Positions 53,934 to 61,023 of a stretch of DNA of 64,000 nucleotides are shown here, piece after piece (position 1 is the first letter of the stretch; the number at the start of each line of letters is the position of its first letter). The stretch is from contig CAYOAN010000001.1 of the NCBI GenBank assembly GCA_964402065.1, positions 402,966 to 466,965 on the forward strand. Direction: 5' to 3'. The notes beneath the pieces are model-generated. The model saw only the letters and a list, made by a program, of their open reading frames with translations. It had not been told where the DNA came from and did not search any database. This DNA comes from CAIWMF01 sp964402065 (lineage in GTDB: Bacteria > Verrucomicrobiota > Verrucomicrobiia > Chthoniobacterales > UBA6821). A program made the position numbers and the translations under genes.

Positions 53934-54712
53934 GCAATATCAATCATACGACATGCTACTTCTCGAATTCCTTCCAGCGTTAAGTTAAGATCAACGTGGT
54001 CAAAAAGTTTTTCCTTTCCAGCAACTAAAGCAGCATCTGTTCCTGTTCCAATAACGGTTGGGGGCGTTCCAGAAAAATTTTCTTGAGTGATCTTACTCAC
54101 AACTTCACGGACAAGCCCTCGAGCGCTCAGCAATAATCCTGAATGAATAGCGGCTTTTGTACTTTTTCCCAAGGCCTGTTTAATAGGCGTAGGGATAGTT
54201 TGAGGAAGCAATGCTGTTTGTTGGTGGAGAGCTTTTGCTGAGGTTAAAAGTCCGGGCGCAATGATTCCACCTAAATAAGCTCCCTGTTGATCAATAACAT
54301 CAAAAACAATGGCTGTTCCAAAATTAGCAACAATACAAGGAAGTGAGTAATGATTTTTGACAGCTACAACATTAACTAAGCGGTCAGCACCAATAGAAGT
54401 GGGATTGGGGTAACGAATGGTGACCCCAAGGTCGCTGCTTGCATTGATGTTGAGGAGAGGAGTTCCAAGTTTTTTTATAAAACGAGTTACGAGTAGAGTT
54501 GCTTTGGGAACTACCGAAGCAATAATCATTCGTTCAAACTCCCATCCTTCTAAGATGGTTTGTAATGTTTGTACAGACAGTTCTGCCGTTGCAAGACGCC
54601 GTATCGCAAGGATGCGACGAGGAGTTGTAAGAGCGAACTTGCAGGTAGTATTACTGAGATCTGCAACGATCCATCGTTCACTTCTAGAAGACTTGGGAAT
54701 CTTTTTTTTCAA
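53930..54712 (-). CDS. coaX: type III pantothenate kinase
   Basis: A 260-residue ASKHA-fold kinase. WIVADLSNTTCKFAL holds the first phosphate motif, GADRLVNVVA and VANFGTAIVFDVI the middle ones, and GGIIAPGLLTSAKALHQQTALLP (positions about 148-170) the pantothenate-binding part. It performs the first step of CoA synthesis and needs a monovalent cation in characterised members. In the usual DxGNT motif the Gly-Asn reads Ser-Asn here, a small deviation. It is co-transcribed with the subtilase. Confidence 0.9.
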   Translation of the reverse strand: MKKKIPKSSRSERWIVADLSNTTCKFALTTPRRILAIRRLATAELSVQTLQTILEGWEFERMIIASVVPKATLLVTRFIKKLGTPLLNINASSDLGVTIRYPNPTSIGADRLVNVVAVKNHYSLPCIVANFGTAIVFDVIDQQGAYLGGIIAPGLLTSAKALHQQTALLPQTIPTPIKQALGKSTKAAIHSGLLLSARGLVREVVSKITQENFSGTPPTVIGTGTDAALVAGKEKLFDHVDLNLTLEGIREVACRMIDIA

Positions 54713-54718
54713 GAAATA

Positions 54719-55141
54719 TTAAGGCCTGAAGTCAACAATGGGATACTCTTTCTCAGAGGGATGAAACCTTTGTGTGACATACTGCGTGATGATAGGTTGT
54801 AACAAGGGGAATAAAAAACGGAGAAACTTTCCTGCGGCGAGTGCTAACGTTGTTTCTCCAAAGAAGAGAGAAGGAAAGGAAGCCACCTGTTTGATCAAGG
54901 AAGAATTTTTTTTGGAATGAGATGGCTTCTTTTCATCAAAAGAAGAAGAACGTCTTTTTTTGAAAAAACTGACAAACATTCCCGTCGCTAATGCACTCCC
55001 CATCCAGGTCCAAGGCTGGCGACGAATGGAATTACGAAGGCGCATGCTAAGATTGAGTTCTTCGCTGAGGGCTACATAATGGCCAGCAATGCAACGGCGG
55101 CTTTCATGAATAGTACTTTGAATTTCCGTAATGGATTTCAT
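54719..55141 (-). CDS. hypothetical protein of a YqjD/YqjE-like cluster
   Basis: A 140-residue protein. The N-terminal 40 residues are helical (IQSTIHESRRCIAGHYVALSEEL, positions 8-30), then a short hydrophobic stretch (WTWMGSALATGMFVSFFKKRR), a basic linker, and a second hydrophobic helix. Together with the next two genes it forms an envelope-stress-like cluster. Function unknown. Confidence 0.5.
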   Translation of the reverse strand: MKSITEIQSTIHESRRCIAGHYVALSEELNLSMRLRNSIRRQPWTWMGSALATGMFVSFFKKRRSSSFDEKKPSHSKKNSSLIKQVASFPSLFFGETTLALAAGKFLRFLFPLLQPIITQYVTQRFHPSEKEYPIVDFRP

Positions 55142-55146
55142 AAGGC

Positions 55147-55545
55147 TTAAGAATGATGGAGCATTTCGATGTCTCGTAAGAGTTCATCGCGCGTTAATTT
55201 TAAGAAAGAAGTTGGGCGGTTGCGATAAAACAAGAGCAGTAATATTGCGAGCATTAAAAAATGACTCAGTACCATCAAACTTAATGTGAAGAGCAAGCTA
55301 AGATGCCATGAAGAGATGGCTACAACAACGAGGATAGCGAGCAGTAAAAGATAACCAATAAATCCTATGATTAATGCAAAGCATAAGCAAAGAAGACAAA
55401 GAAGAACTTCTTTGAAGCCTTGCTTTGCTTCCCAGGAAGCAAGTGAAGAGAGCGCTAAGAGATGCTCTAGTAAAGCCGCGATCAAACGTGAAAATCGTTT
55501 GGTAAGGCTAGGATGATTGGGTGATTGTTGAAAAAAATTCATCAA
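55147..55545 (-). CDS. YqjE/holin-superfamily-like membrane protein
   Basis: A 132-residue protein with two long membrane helices (LLCLCFALIIGFIGYLLLL and LLFTLSLMVLSHFLMLAIL), preceded by an amphipathic part (EHLLALSSLASWEAKQGFKEV). This is the layout of the YqjE (Phage_holin_3_6) family, a companion of YqjD. Despite the domain name it is a chromosomal membrane protein, not a lysis gene. Confidence 0.7.
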   Translation of the reverse strand: MMNFFQQSPNHPSLTKRFSRLIAALLEHLLALSSLASWEAKQGFKEVLLCLLCLCFALIIGFIGYLLLLAILVVVAISSWHLSLLFTLSLMVLSHFLMLAILLLLFYRNRPTSFLKLTRDELLRDIEMLHHS

Positions 55546-55682
55546 AATCTAAAAGATGAAAAACAAAACATAAAGAAACACAAAGAACATAAAAGCGTTC
55601 TTATGCTCTTTGTGGTGATTTTCTTTTTTATACCAATGAGGAATAATTTTTCTAAAACTCATTCCGCATCGGTATATTAAAG

Positions 55683-56048
55683 CTATTTACGATTCAAAAT
55701 CACTCCGAGAACCAAGCCAACTCCAAAAGCAATGCCAAGTGATTGGATTGGATTCGCACGAACATAGCCCGTCACTTCTTGTTCTAGTTCGGAAGCTTTT
55801 TCTCGATACTGTTGAGTCATATTAGCTGTTTGTTCAGCAAGGGAGGAATATTTAGCGTAGGCCACATCTCCGAGGTCACGAGCAGCAGCAGAAAGCTCTT
55901 CTTTGCTATCACGATAGGCACTTTGAGCGACGGAGCGCGCTGTTCCAGCAAGTTCACGAGCAGCAGCAGCAGTTGTTTCTAATGCTTTTTTAGCATGAGT
56001 CTGGCTGCTTTCAAATTTATCAGAAATATGGCGACCTTGAGTATTCAT
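55683..56048 (-). CDS. ElaB/YqjD-like ribosome-associated membrane protein (DUF883)
   Basis: A 121-residue protein with a long Ala-rich helix and a C-terminal membrane segment with small-residue spacing (SLGIAFGVGLVLGVILNRK), the DUF883 signature. E. coli YqjD tethers stationary-phase ribosomes to the membrane. A 137-nt gap to the next gene has no visible signal. Confidence 0.8.
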   Translation of the reverse strand: MNTQGRHISDKFESSQTHAKKALETTAAAARELAGTARSVAQSAYRDSKEELSAAARDLGDVAYAKYSSLAEQTANMTQQYREKASELEQEVTGYVRANPIQSLGIAFGVGLVLGVILNRK

Positions 56049-56105
56049 AAGAAAATAATTTATTTTAGATGGGTATGGAAAATAGTCGCAGTTTTGGTCG
56101 TGAAA

Positions 56106-56993
56106 TCAAGCTTTCCATAGAATTCTGCTCGTCGTTCCGCAGGCAAGAATTTTGTGACCTGCTGTCCCACGAAGACCGAGAGGAGCAATGTACGAAGAAA
56201 AAGTTTTTTGCTTGGAGAGAAGCCTTGAGAATATTTTTTCCAAAACGGAAATAGAAAGCTGAGGAGAGTAAGTGTTAAGCAATAGAAAAAGAGGGGAAGG
56301 CGTTAACAATTGAAAACAAATTTCCAAAAGATTTTCTAAATGTTCTTCTAATCGCCACACTTCTCCTGACTTGCCGTGACCGAATGTGGGCGGGTCCAAA
56401 ATAATAGCGTCGTAATGATGGCCGCGGCGTTGTTCTCTCATGATGAATTTAGTGCAGTCATCGACAATAAATCGAATAGCATGATCAGGAATATTGGAAA
56501 GTCGCGCATTTTCCGAGCACCACTGGACGGCTGCTTTAGAAGAGTCAACATGGCAAACAGTGGCTCCAGCAGCTGCTGCAGCGATGGAAGCTCCTCCCGT
56601 ATAGCCAAAGAGGTTGAGGATTTTTACGGGAGTACTTTTTCTTTTTTTAATTTGCTGCGCGCACCAATCCCAGTTACATGCCTGCTCTGGAAACAGGCCT
56701 ACTTGCTTGGTTGAAGTAGGGTGAACTGAAAAGCGAAGGTTTTTGTAACAGATGGTTGCAGGAGAAAGAGGGCTTTTTTTCCAAACCCAGTGGCCTGAAG
56801 TGGAAGCATTATTTTTTGAAGTAGGATGAAACCAACCATCCCACTCATCCCATGCGCTAAGATCTTGACGCCGCCACGTCGCCTCGGATTCGGGACGAAT
56901 GAGAATATGATCGCCCCAACGTTCTCGCTTCATTCCATCTCCAGAATCAAGAAGCTCGTAGTCGTGCCATTGATCGGGAATTAAAAAATCCAT
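56106..56993 (-). CDS. class I SAM-dependent methyltransferase (RlmI/K-like core)
   Basis: A 295-residue protein. The SAM site is LNLFGYTGGASIAAAAAGA, followed by VCHVDSSKAAVQW and the catalytic-loop-like DAIILDPPTFGHG. These match the core of rRNA m5C/m2G methyltransferases of the RlmI/RlmK family without a PUA domain. I chose the ATG at 56993; a longer start overlaps mntH by 40 nt. It is co-transcribed with mntH. Confidence 0.8.
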   Translation of the reverse strand: MDFLIPDQWHDYELLDSGDGMKRERWGDHILIRPESEATWRRQDLSAWDEWDGWFHPTSKNNASTSGHWVWKKSPLSPATICYKNLRFSVHPTSTKQVGLFPEQACNWDWCAQQIKKRKSTPVKILNLFGYTGGASIAAAAAGATVCHVDSSKAAVQWCSENARLSNIPDHAIRFIVDDCTKFIMREQRRGHHYDAIILDPPTFGHGKSGEVWRLEEHLENLLEICFQLLTPSPLFLLLNTYSPQLSISVLEKIFSRLLSKQKTFSSYIAPLGLRGTAGHKILACGTTSRILWKA

Positions 56994-58294
56994 GACTTGA
57001 TTGTTAAAATGAATAACCATCCGTTTAAGGCGGCAACGATGATAGCGACGCTCCAGGCTGTTATTTTCATACGCTTTGAATTGACGAACTCGCCCATCAT
57101 TTTTGGATTGCTTGTAAATTGAACAAGCGGAATGACAGCAAAGCTTAGCTGCATGCTGAGAATTACCTGGCTAGCAAGAAGAAGTTGGTTCATTCCTTGA
57201 TCTCCCATGATCCAGATCACAATGATTGTAGGAATGATGGCCAAGGAGCGTGTGAGCAAGCGGCGCAACCAAGGTTTGATTGTGAGACGGAGAAAGCCTT
57301 CCATAACAATTTGTCCCGCCATGGTTCCTGTCAGGGTACTATTTTGTCCAGCTGCTAGGAGAGCAATGGCGAAAAGAGTGCTTGCTCCGGTAACGCCTAA
57401 GATGGGAGTGAGTAGTTTATAGGCATCTTGAATTTCGGCTACCTCCATATGACCAGAGCGGTAAAAAGCAGCCGCCGCAACAACAAGGATTGCCGCGTTG
57501 ACAAACATGGCAAGAAAAAGGGCCATGTTAGAATCAATACTAGCAAAACGAATGGCTTCCTTTTTTCCAACTTGAGTAAGGGGATAGTTTCGTGTCTGGA
57601 CGATAGAGGAATGCAGATAAAGATTATGGGGCATGACTGTAGCTCCTAAAATTCCAATAGCAATGTAGAGCATGCCAGGGTGGGTGAGGATTTGAGAGTG
57701 AGGGATGAATCCTTTTGCAACTTCGACTATATCAGGACGTGAGAAAAAAATTTCTAGACCAAAGGAAATGCTAATGATGCCGATAAGCGTGATCACAAGA
57801 GCCTCTAAATAGCGAAAGCCTCGGTTTTGTAGTAAAAGAAGGGCGACTACATCGAGGGCGGTAATGCAAACGCCCCAGAGAATTGGAATGTGAAATAATA
57901 AGTTGAGAGCAATTGCTGAGCCAATGACCTCAGCTAAGTCACAAGCAGCGATGGCAAGTTCACAAATCACCCAAAGCAAAAAATTAATCCGAGGTGAATA
58001 ATGTTCGCGGCATGCTTGTGCTAAGTCACGACCGGTGACAATACCGAGTCTTAGCGAGAGTGTTTGCAGGAGCATTGCCATCAAATTAGAAATCAAGATG
58101 ACGCAGAGCAGGGAATAGTTAAACTGAGCTCCAGCAGCTAAGTCAGTAGCCCAGTTGCCAGGGTCCATATATCCCACAGCCACTAAAAAACCAGGGCCCA
58201 TAAAAGCAAATAACTTTTTCCAAAAAGTAGCATCTGTAGCAATATGGACAGAGCGATGTGCTTCAGTAAGACTTTTGTCAGAAACTAAACCCAT
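56981..58294 (-). CDS. mntH: Nramp-family manganese (divalent metal) transporter
   Basis: A 437-residue transporter with 11 predicted helices. TM1 has DPGNWATDLAAG with the metal ligands Asp and Asn; TM6 has GATVMPHNLYLHS with the metal-binding Met and the conserved MPH. It takes up Mn2+ (and Fe2+) with protons. It is divergent to mntR, with a palindrome in the 95-nt gap. Confidence 0.95.
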   Translation of the reverse strand: MGLVSDKSLTEAHRSVHIATDATFWKKLFAFMGPGFLVAVGYMDPGNWATDLAAGAQFNYSLLCVILISNLMAMLLQTLSLRLGIVTGRDLAQACREHYSPRINFLLWVICELAIAACDLAEVIGSAIALNLLFHIPILWGVCITALDVVALLLLQNRGFRYLEALVITLIGIISISFGLEIFFSRPDIVEVAKGFIPHSQILTHPGMLYIAIGILGATVMPHNLYLHSSIVQTRNYPLTQVGKKEAIRFASIDSNMALFLAMFVNAAILVVAAAAFYRSGHMEVAEIQDAYKLLTPILGVTGASTLFAIALLAAGQNSTLTGTMAGQIVMEGFLRLTIKPWLRRLLTRSLAIIPTIIVIWIMGDQGMNQLLLASQVILSMQLSFAVIPLVQFTSNPKMMGEFVNSKRMKITAWSVAIIVAALNGWLFILTIKSWIF

Positions 58295-58314
58295 TGCTGG
58301 AATGTAACAAAAGA

Positions 58315-58332
58315 AATTAGCCTTGGCTAATT
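58315..58332. promoter_or_regulatory. MntR operator candidate
   Basis: AATTAGCC-TT-GGCTAATT is a perfect 8-bp inverted repeat with a 2-bp centre, close to DtxR/MntR-type boxes. It lies 21 nt upstream of mntH and 58 nt upstream of mntR, where one dimer could block both. Confidence 0.7.
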
Positions 58333-58389
58333 ATTTTTAGTGAGGCTATTATTCTTTTCTTCTTTTAAAAAAGATACTAATTTTTGCCC

Positions 58390-58848
58390 ATGAATGTAAC
58401 ATCACGTTCTTCAGCTGCTGTAGAAGATTATCTTGAGAGGATCTTCGAGCTTATGACCACGAAAGGTTATGCGCGTGTGGTTGATATTGCTGCTAGCCTT
58501 AATATTTCTCAAGCAAGTGTAACTAATATGTTGCAGCGCCTTGATGCAGAAGGCTTCATCAATTACGAAAAGTATCGTGGTCTAGTTTTAACGAAAGCAG
58601 GAGAAGTAGTTGCTCAAGCTATCACTCAGCGCCATGAATTGTTAACAGATTTTTTAACTCTTTTGGGAGTTCCTGCTGATGTGCGAGAGCATGATATTGA
58701 GGGGATAGAGCATCACATTAGCCCATCAACATTATTGGCTATTGAGTCACTCACTACGGAATTAAAAAAACAACCACTCCTTTTGAAAAAAGTCCAAGCT
58801 GCTCAAAAGAAAAGGAGGAAACATGGATCCCTTCGATCTCAACAATAA
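58390..58848 (+). CDS. mntR: DtxR/MntR-family metal-dependent repressor
   Basis: A 152-residue repressor: the winged helix has YLERIFELMTTKGYARVVDIAASLNISQASVTNMLQRL (positions about 10-47) and the dimerisation domain has the metal ligands in RHELLTDFLTLLGV and DIEGIEHHIS. There is no SH3 domain, as in MntR. The ATG at 58390 is preferred over a TTG two codons earlier. It probably represses mntH when Mn2+ is sufficient. Confidence 0.93.
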   Translation: MNVTSRSSAAVEDYLERIFELMTTKGYARVVDIAASLNISQASVTNMLQRLDAEGFINYEKYRGLVLTKAGEVVAQAITQRHELLTDFLTLLGVPADVREHDIEGIEHHISPSTLLAIESLTTELKKQPLLLKKVQAAQKKRRKHGSLRSQQ

Positions 58849-59710
58849 AAAGAGAGAAGCTTTTTTGGAACATAGTGACTATGCAAAAGTTTATGAGGAA
58901 CACCTCATGGCAACGTTGCAACGTTTGATGCCAACGCTTTCAGGGCGTCTTAGCAATGAGAAGCAAGAGTGTTCTCTCTATTTGGTTGATGCAAAAAATG
59001 GTCTTTTGGAAATTCCTCTTCTTAAAAATATCATCAAGCAGCGAGGTTCAATAAAAGAGTTTTATCTTACTTGTCAGGGAGTCTCTGGCACGATGCGAAA
59101 AGAGTTTATTCAGCGTGCAATCGAAAGTGAACTAGGGAATCTTGTTAAAGACTATCAAGTTGTTTCATTCGAAGATCCTTTATACACGTGCCCCATGGCT
59201 CATCTTGCTATCGCTCCTGATGAATGGTTCGATATCGTTTCCTGGAAGAACACGCCTCGCGAGCACAATTCGCTAATAAAGTTTAGAAACAGCTTTCGTA
59301 CTAACGGCGCTGGATTGCTTGTGTTTCCTTATCATGCAGGTGATCGCTCGTTGCTCTTGCAAGAGATAAAATCTGCTGTAATCGCTGGAGAAGAAGTCGT
59401 GGAAGAGCTTGTTCACCTTGAGGTGCGTCACCAGGGGTATATTCTAGAAACAATAGTAAATACCGAATGCTGTTTTCAACGAGGTCGGTTTTACCCCAAC
59501 CAAGAAGGAGAGCTTTTGCTTTCTTATGTGCTGCAAGTTGAGTGGACTCTTTTATCTCCACAGGTCAAAAAAAATATTGGAGAAAAAGTAACAGAATTTA
59601 GAGCGCATTATGGAAAACAACAAATGATACTCCAACATTTGTTTATCTGGATTTTTTCAGGAACTCCCCACGAACGCGCTCTGTTGAATTCAATACGTCA
59701 CGATATGTGA
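58823..59710 (+). CDS. hypothetical protein co-transcribed with mntR
   Basis: A 295-residue protein starting inside the mntR 3' end, with a strong Shine-Dalgarno sequence AAGGAGG at 58812-58818. Residues 50-180 (SLYLVDAKNGLLEIPLLKN, then FEDPLYTCPMAHLAIAPDEWFD, positions about 116-137) might be a degenerate methyltransferase fold, but no SAM motif is clear. It shows that this genome can use normal Shine-Dalgarno starts. Confidence 0.5.
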   Translation: MDPFDLNNKKREAFLEHSDYAKVYEEHLMATLQRLMPTLSGRLSNEKQECSLYLVDAKNGLLEIPLLKNIIKQRGSIKEFYLTCQGVSGTMRKEFIQRAIESELGNLVKDYQVVSFEDPLYTCPMAHLAIAPDEWFDIVSWKNTPREHNSLIKFRNSFRTNGAGLLVFPYHAGDRSLLLQEIKSAVIAGEEVVEELVHLEVRHQGYILETIVNTECCFQRGRFYPNQEGELLLSYVLQVEWTLLSPQVKKNIGEKVTEFRAHYGKQQMILQHLFIWIFSGTPHERALLNSIRHDM

Positions 59711-59934
59711 TGCCCTCAGTCTTCATTATCTAGACTATTGGACTTGTTCTTATTGGCGCCTGCCGGCGTTCTCATCACTCAGGCTACCAGAAGGTAGCGC
59801 TTATTCTTCCGACTTGTCAGATGCCAAAGCTCCTGAGGCTTATAGTCCAACTAACTCATGAAGAGGGTATGAGGCAGTGATTGTCACTTTTGAACAAAGG
59901 AGGTGCCAGCGCAGCACAGCTTTAGTAGAAGCTT
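59711..59934. repeat. nested inverted repeats, copy C-like (mntR unit / tRNA-Leu gap)
   Basis: GACTAT (59733-59738) pairs with ATAGTC (59842-59847); TTGGC (59753-59757) with GCCAA (59823-59827); the centre is GCTACC-AGAA-GGTAGC (59783-59798). GCGTTCTCATC before and GCGCTTAT-TCTTCCG after the hairpin resemble copies A and B. Confidence 0.5.
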
Positions 59935-60016
59935 TGCTCGGGGAGGGACTCGAACCCTCATGGATTGCTCCACTAGATCCTAAGTCTAGCGCGTCTGCCA
60001 ATTTCGCCACCCGAGC
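59935..60016 (-). tRNA. tRNA-Leu (anticodon TAG)
   Basis: A class II tRNA: acceptor GCTCGGG pairs with CCCGAGC, anticodon loop CTTAGGA, long variable arm, T-arm GGGTTCGAGTCCC. CCA is not encoded. Confidence 0.95.
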
Positions 60017-60200
60017 GAGAGAGGAAAGAGATTAGTCATAAAAAAGTAGAAAGAACATAAAAATTTTTCTACATAGCGTATTTAATGGATAAGGAGACGC
60101 TATAGGATTCCATTTTGTTCCTAGGAAAAATTTCTGCGCTCTCATGTGTCCTTCTCAATTTAATGAGCTATCAGTCTATAAATGAGCCCTTGTCCTGGCA

Positions 60201-60224
60201 AAGGAGGGAATGTAAGCTTCGAAA
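60201..60224 (+). promoter_or_regulatory. coaB leader with an ATG-TAA start-stop
   Basis: AAGGAGG at 60201-60207 is followed 2 nt later by ATG-TAA (60210-60215), and then, 9 nt downstream, by the coaB ATG. The Shine-Dalgarno sequence therefore serves the start-stop better than coaB (17 nt away). Confidence 0.45.
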
Positions 60225-60881
60225 ATGCGTGTTATTGTTACTTGCGGTCCTGGATGCGAGCCTATTGATCAGGTTCGTTTTATTTCTAATTTTTCTACAG
60301 GTGAGCTTGGAAGCCTTTTAGCATCAATGTTACAGGATAGTGGTTTTGAAGTAATTTGCTTAAGAAGCAGGCTGGCGACCTATCCCTTAGGAAAAAACAT
60401 TAAGGAGATTCCTTTTTCAAGTAATGAAGAGCTCGCAGCAATTTTTCAACACCTTGCAACAACAGAACATATTGGGGCTGTTTTTCATGCGGCAGCGCTC
60501 TGCGACTATCGTGTTGCAAAAATTACAGGCATAAACGAACCCATCCTTAACTTGGAAAAAATTCCAACAAATATTGGTCCGCTGCATCTAACATTAGAAC
60601 CGAGTTTGAAAGTCATTTCTAAATTACGCACTTGGTTTCCTAAGGCTCGTCTTATTGGATGGAAATATGAAGTCTCAGGATCACGTGAAGAAGCTTGTAC
60701 TAAAGCGCAGCAGCAGGTTTCAAAATATCAATTGGATGCTTCGATTGCCAATGGTCCTGCCACAAAAGGCAGCTTCGACATTATGCTCCCAAATGAGTTG
60801 CATTATACGCAGGCCTCTAAACAATTGCTGGCTCGCTTTCTGGTGCAATGGCTTCAGGGTACTTATAGTGTGTTAAATTGA
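60225..60881 (+). CDS. coaB: phosphopantothenate-cysteine ligase, stand-alone
   Basis: A 218-residue CoaB domain without CoaC. It begins VIVTCGPGCEPIDQVRFISNFSTGELG (positions 3-29), includes HAAALCDYRV (the catalytic Asn-type loop varies in the family) and ANGPATKGSFDI. It couples phosphopantothenate to cysteine. The usual bacterial form is a CoaBC fusion. The stop TGA lies in the left arm of the inverted repeat at 60873. Confidence 0.82.
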   Translation: MRVIVTCGPGCEPIDQVRFISNFSTGELGSLLASMLQDSGFEVICLRSRLATYPLGKNIKEIPFSSNEELAAIFQHLATTEHIGAVFHAAALCDYRVAKITGINEPILNLEKIPTNIGPLHLTLEPSLKVISKLRTWFPKARLIGWKYEVSGSREEACTKAQQQVSKYQLDASIANGPATKGSFDIMLPNELHYTQASKQLLARFLVQWLQGTYSVLN

Positions 60882-61019
60882 AAAAGGAACGCCATAAGCT
60901 TGCACTTTTTTCTTAGGACTGCGTTCTCAGCTCTTACGTTATCTTCGGATAGCGTCTCGATCTTCGGCCTTGTCTTAAGAAAAAATGTCGGCGCTTCTAA
61001 CGTGATCTTTTCAATTTAA
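60873..61019. repeat. nested inverted-repeat element, copy A (coaB/ABC-F gap)
   Basis: Outer arms TTAAATTGAAAA (60873-60884) and TTTTCAATTTAA (61008-61019); middle arms TTTTTTCTTA (60906-60915) and TAAGAAAAAA (60976-60985) plus GAC/GTC; centre ACGTTATC (60936-60943), loop TTCG, GATAGCGT (60948-60955). The centre is a C(UUCG)G tetraloop stem. The whole gap between two convergent genes is one symmetric structure. Confidence 0.7.
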
Positions 61020-61023
61020 TACA

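Noticed and set aside
55147..55545. Prophage holin
   Set aside because: The holin-like family also includes YqjE; the YqjD-like neighbour and lack of phage genes favour the chromosomal protein.
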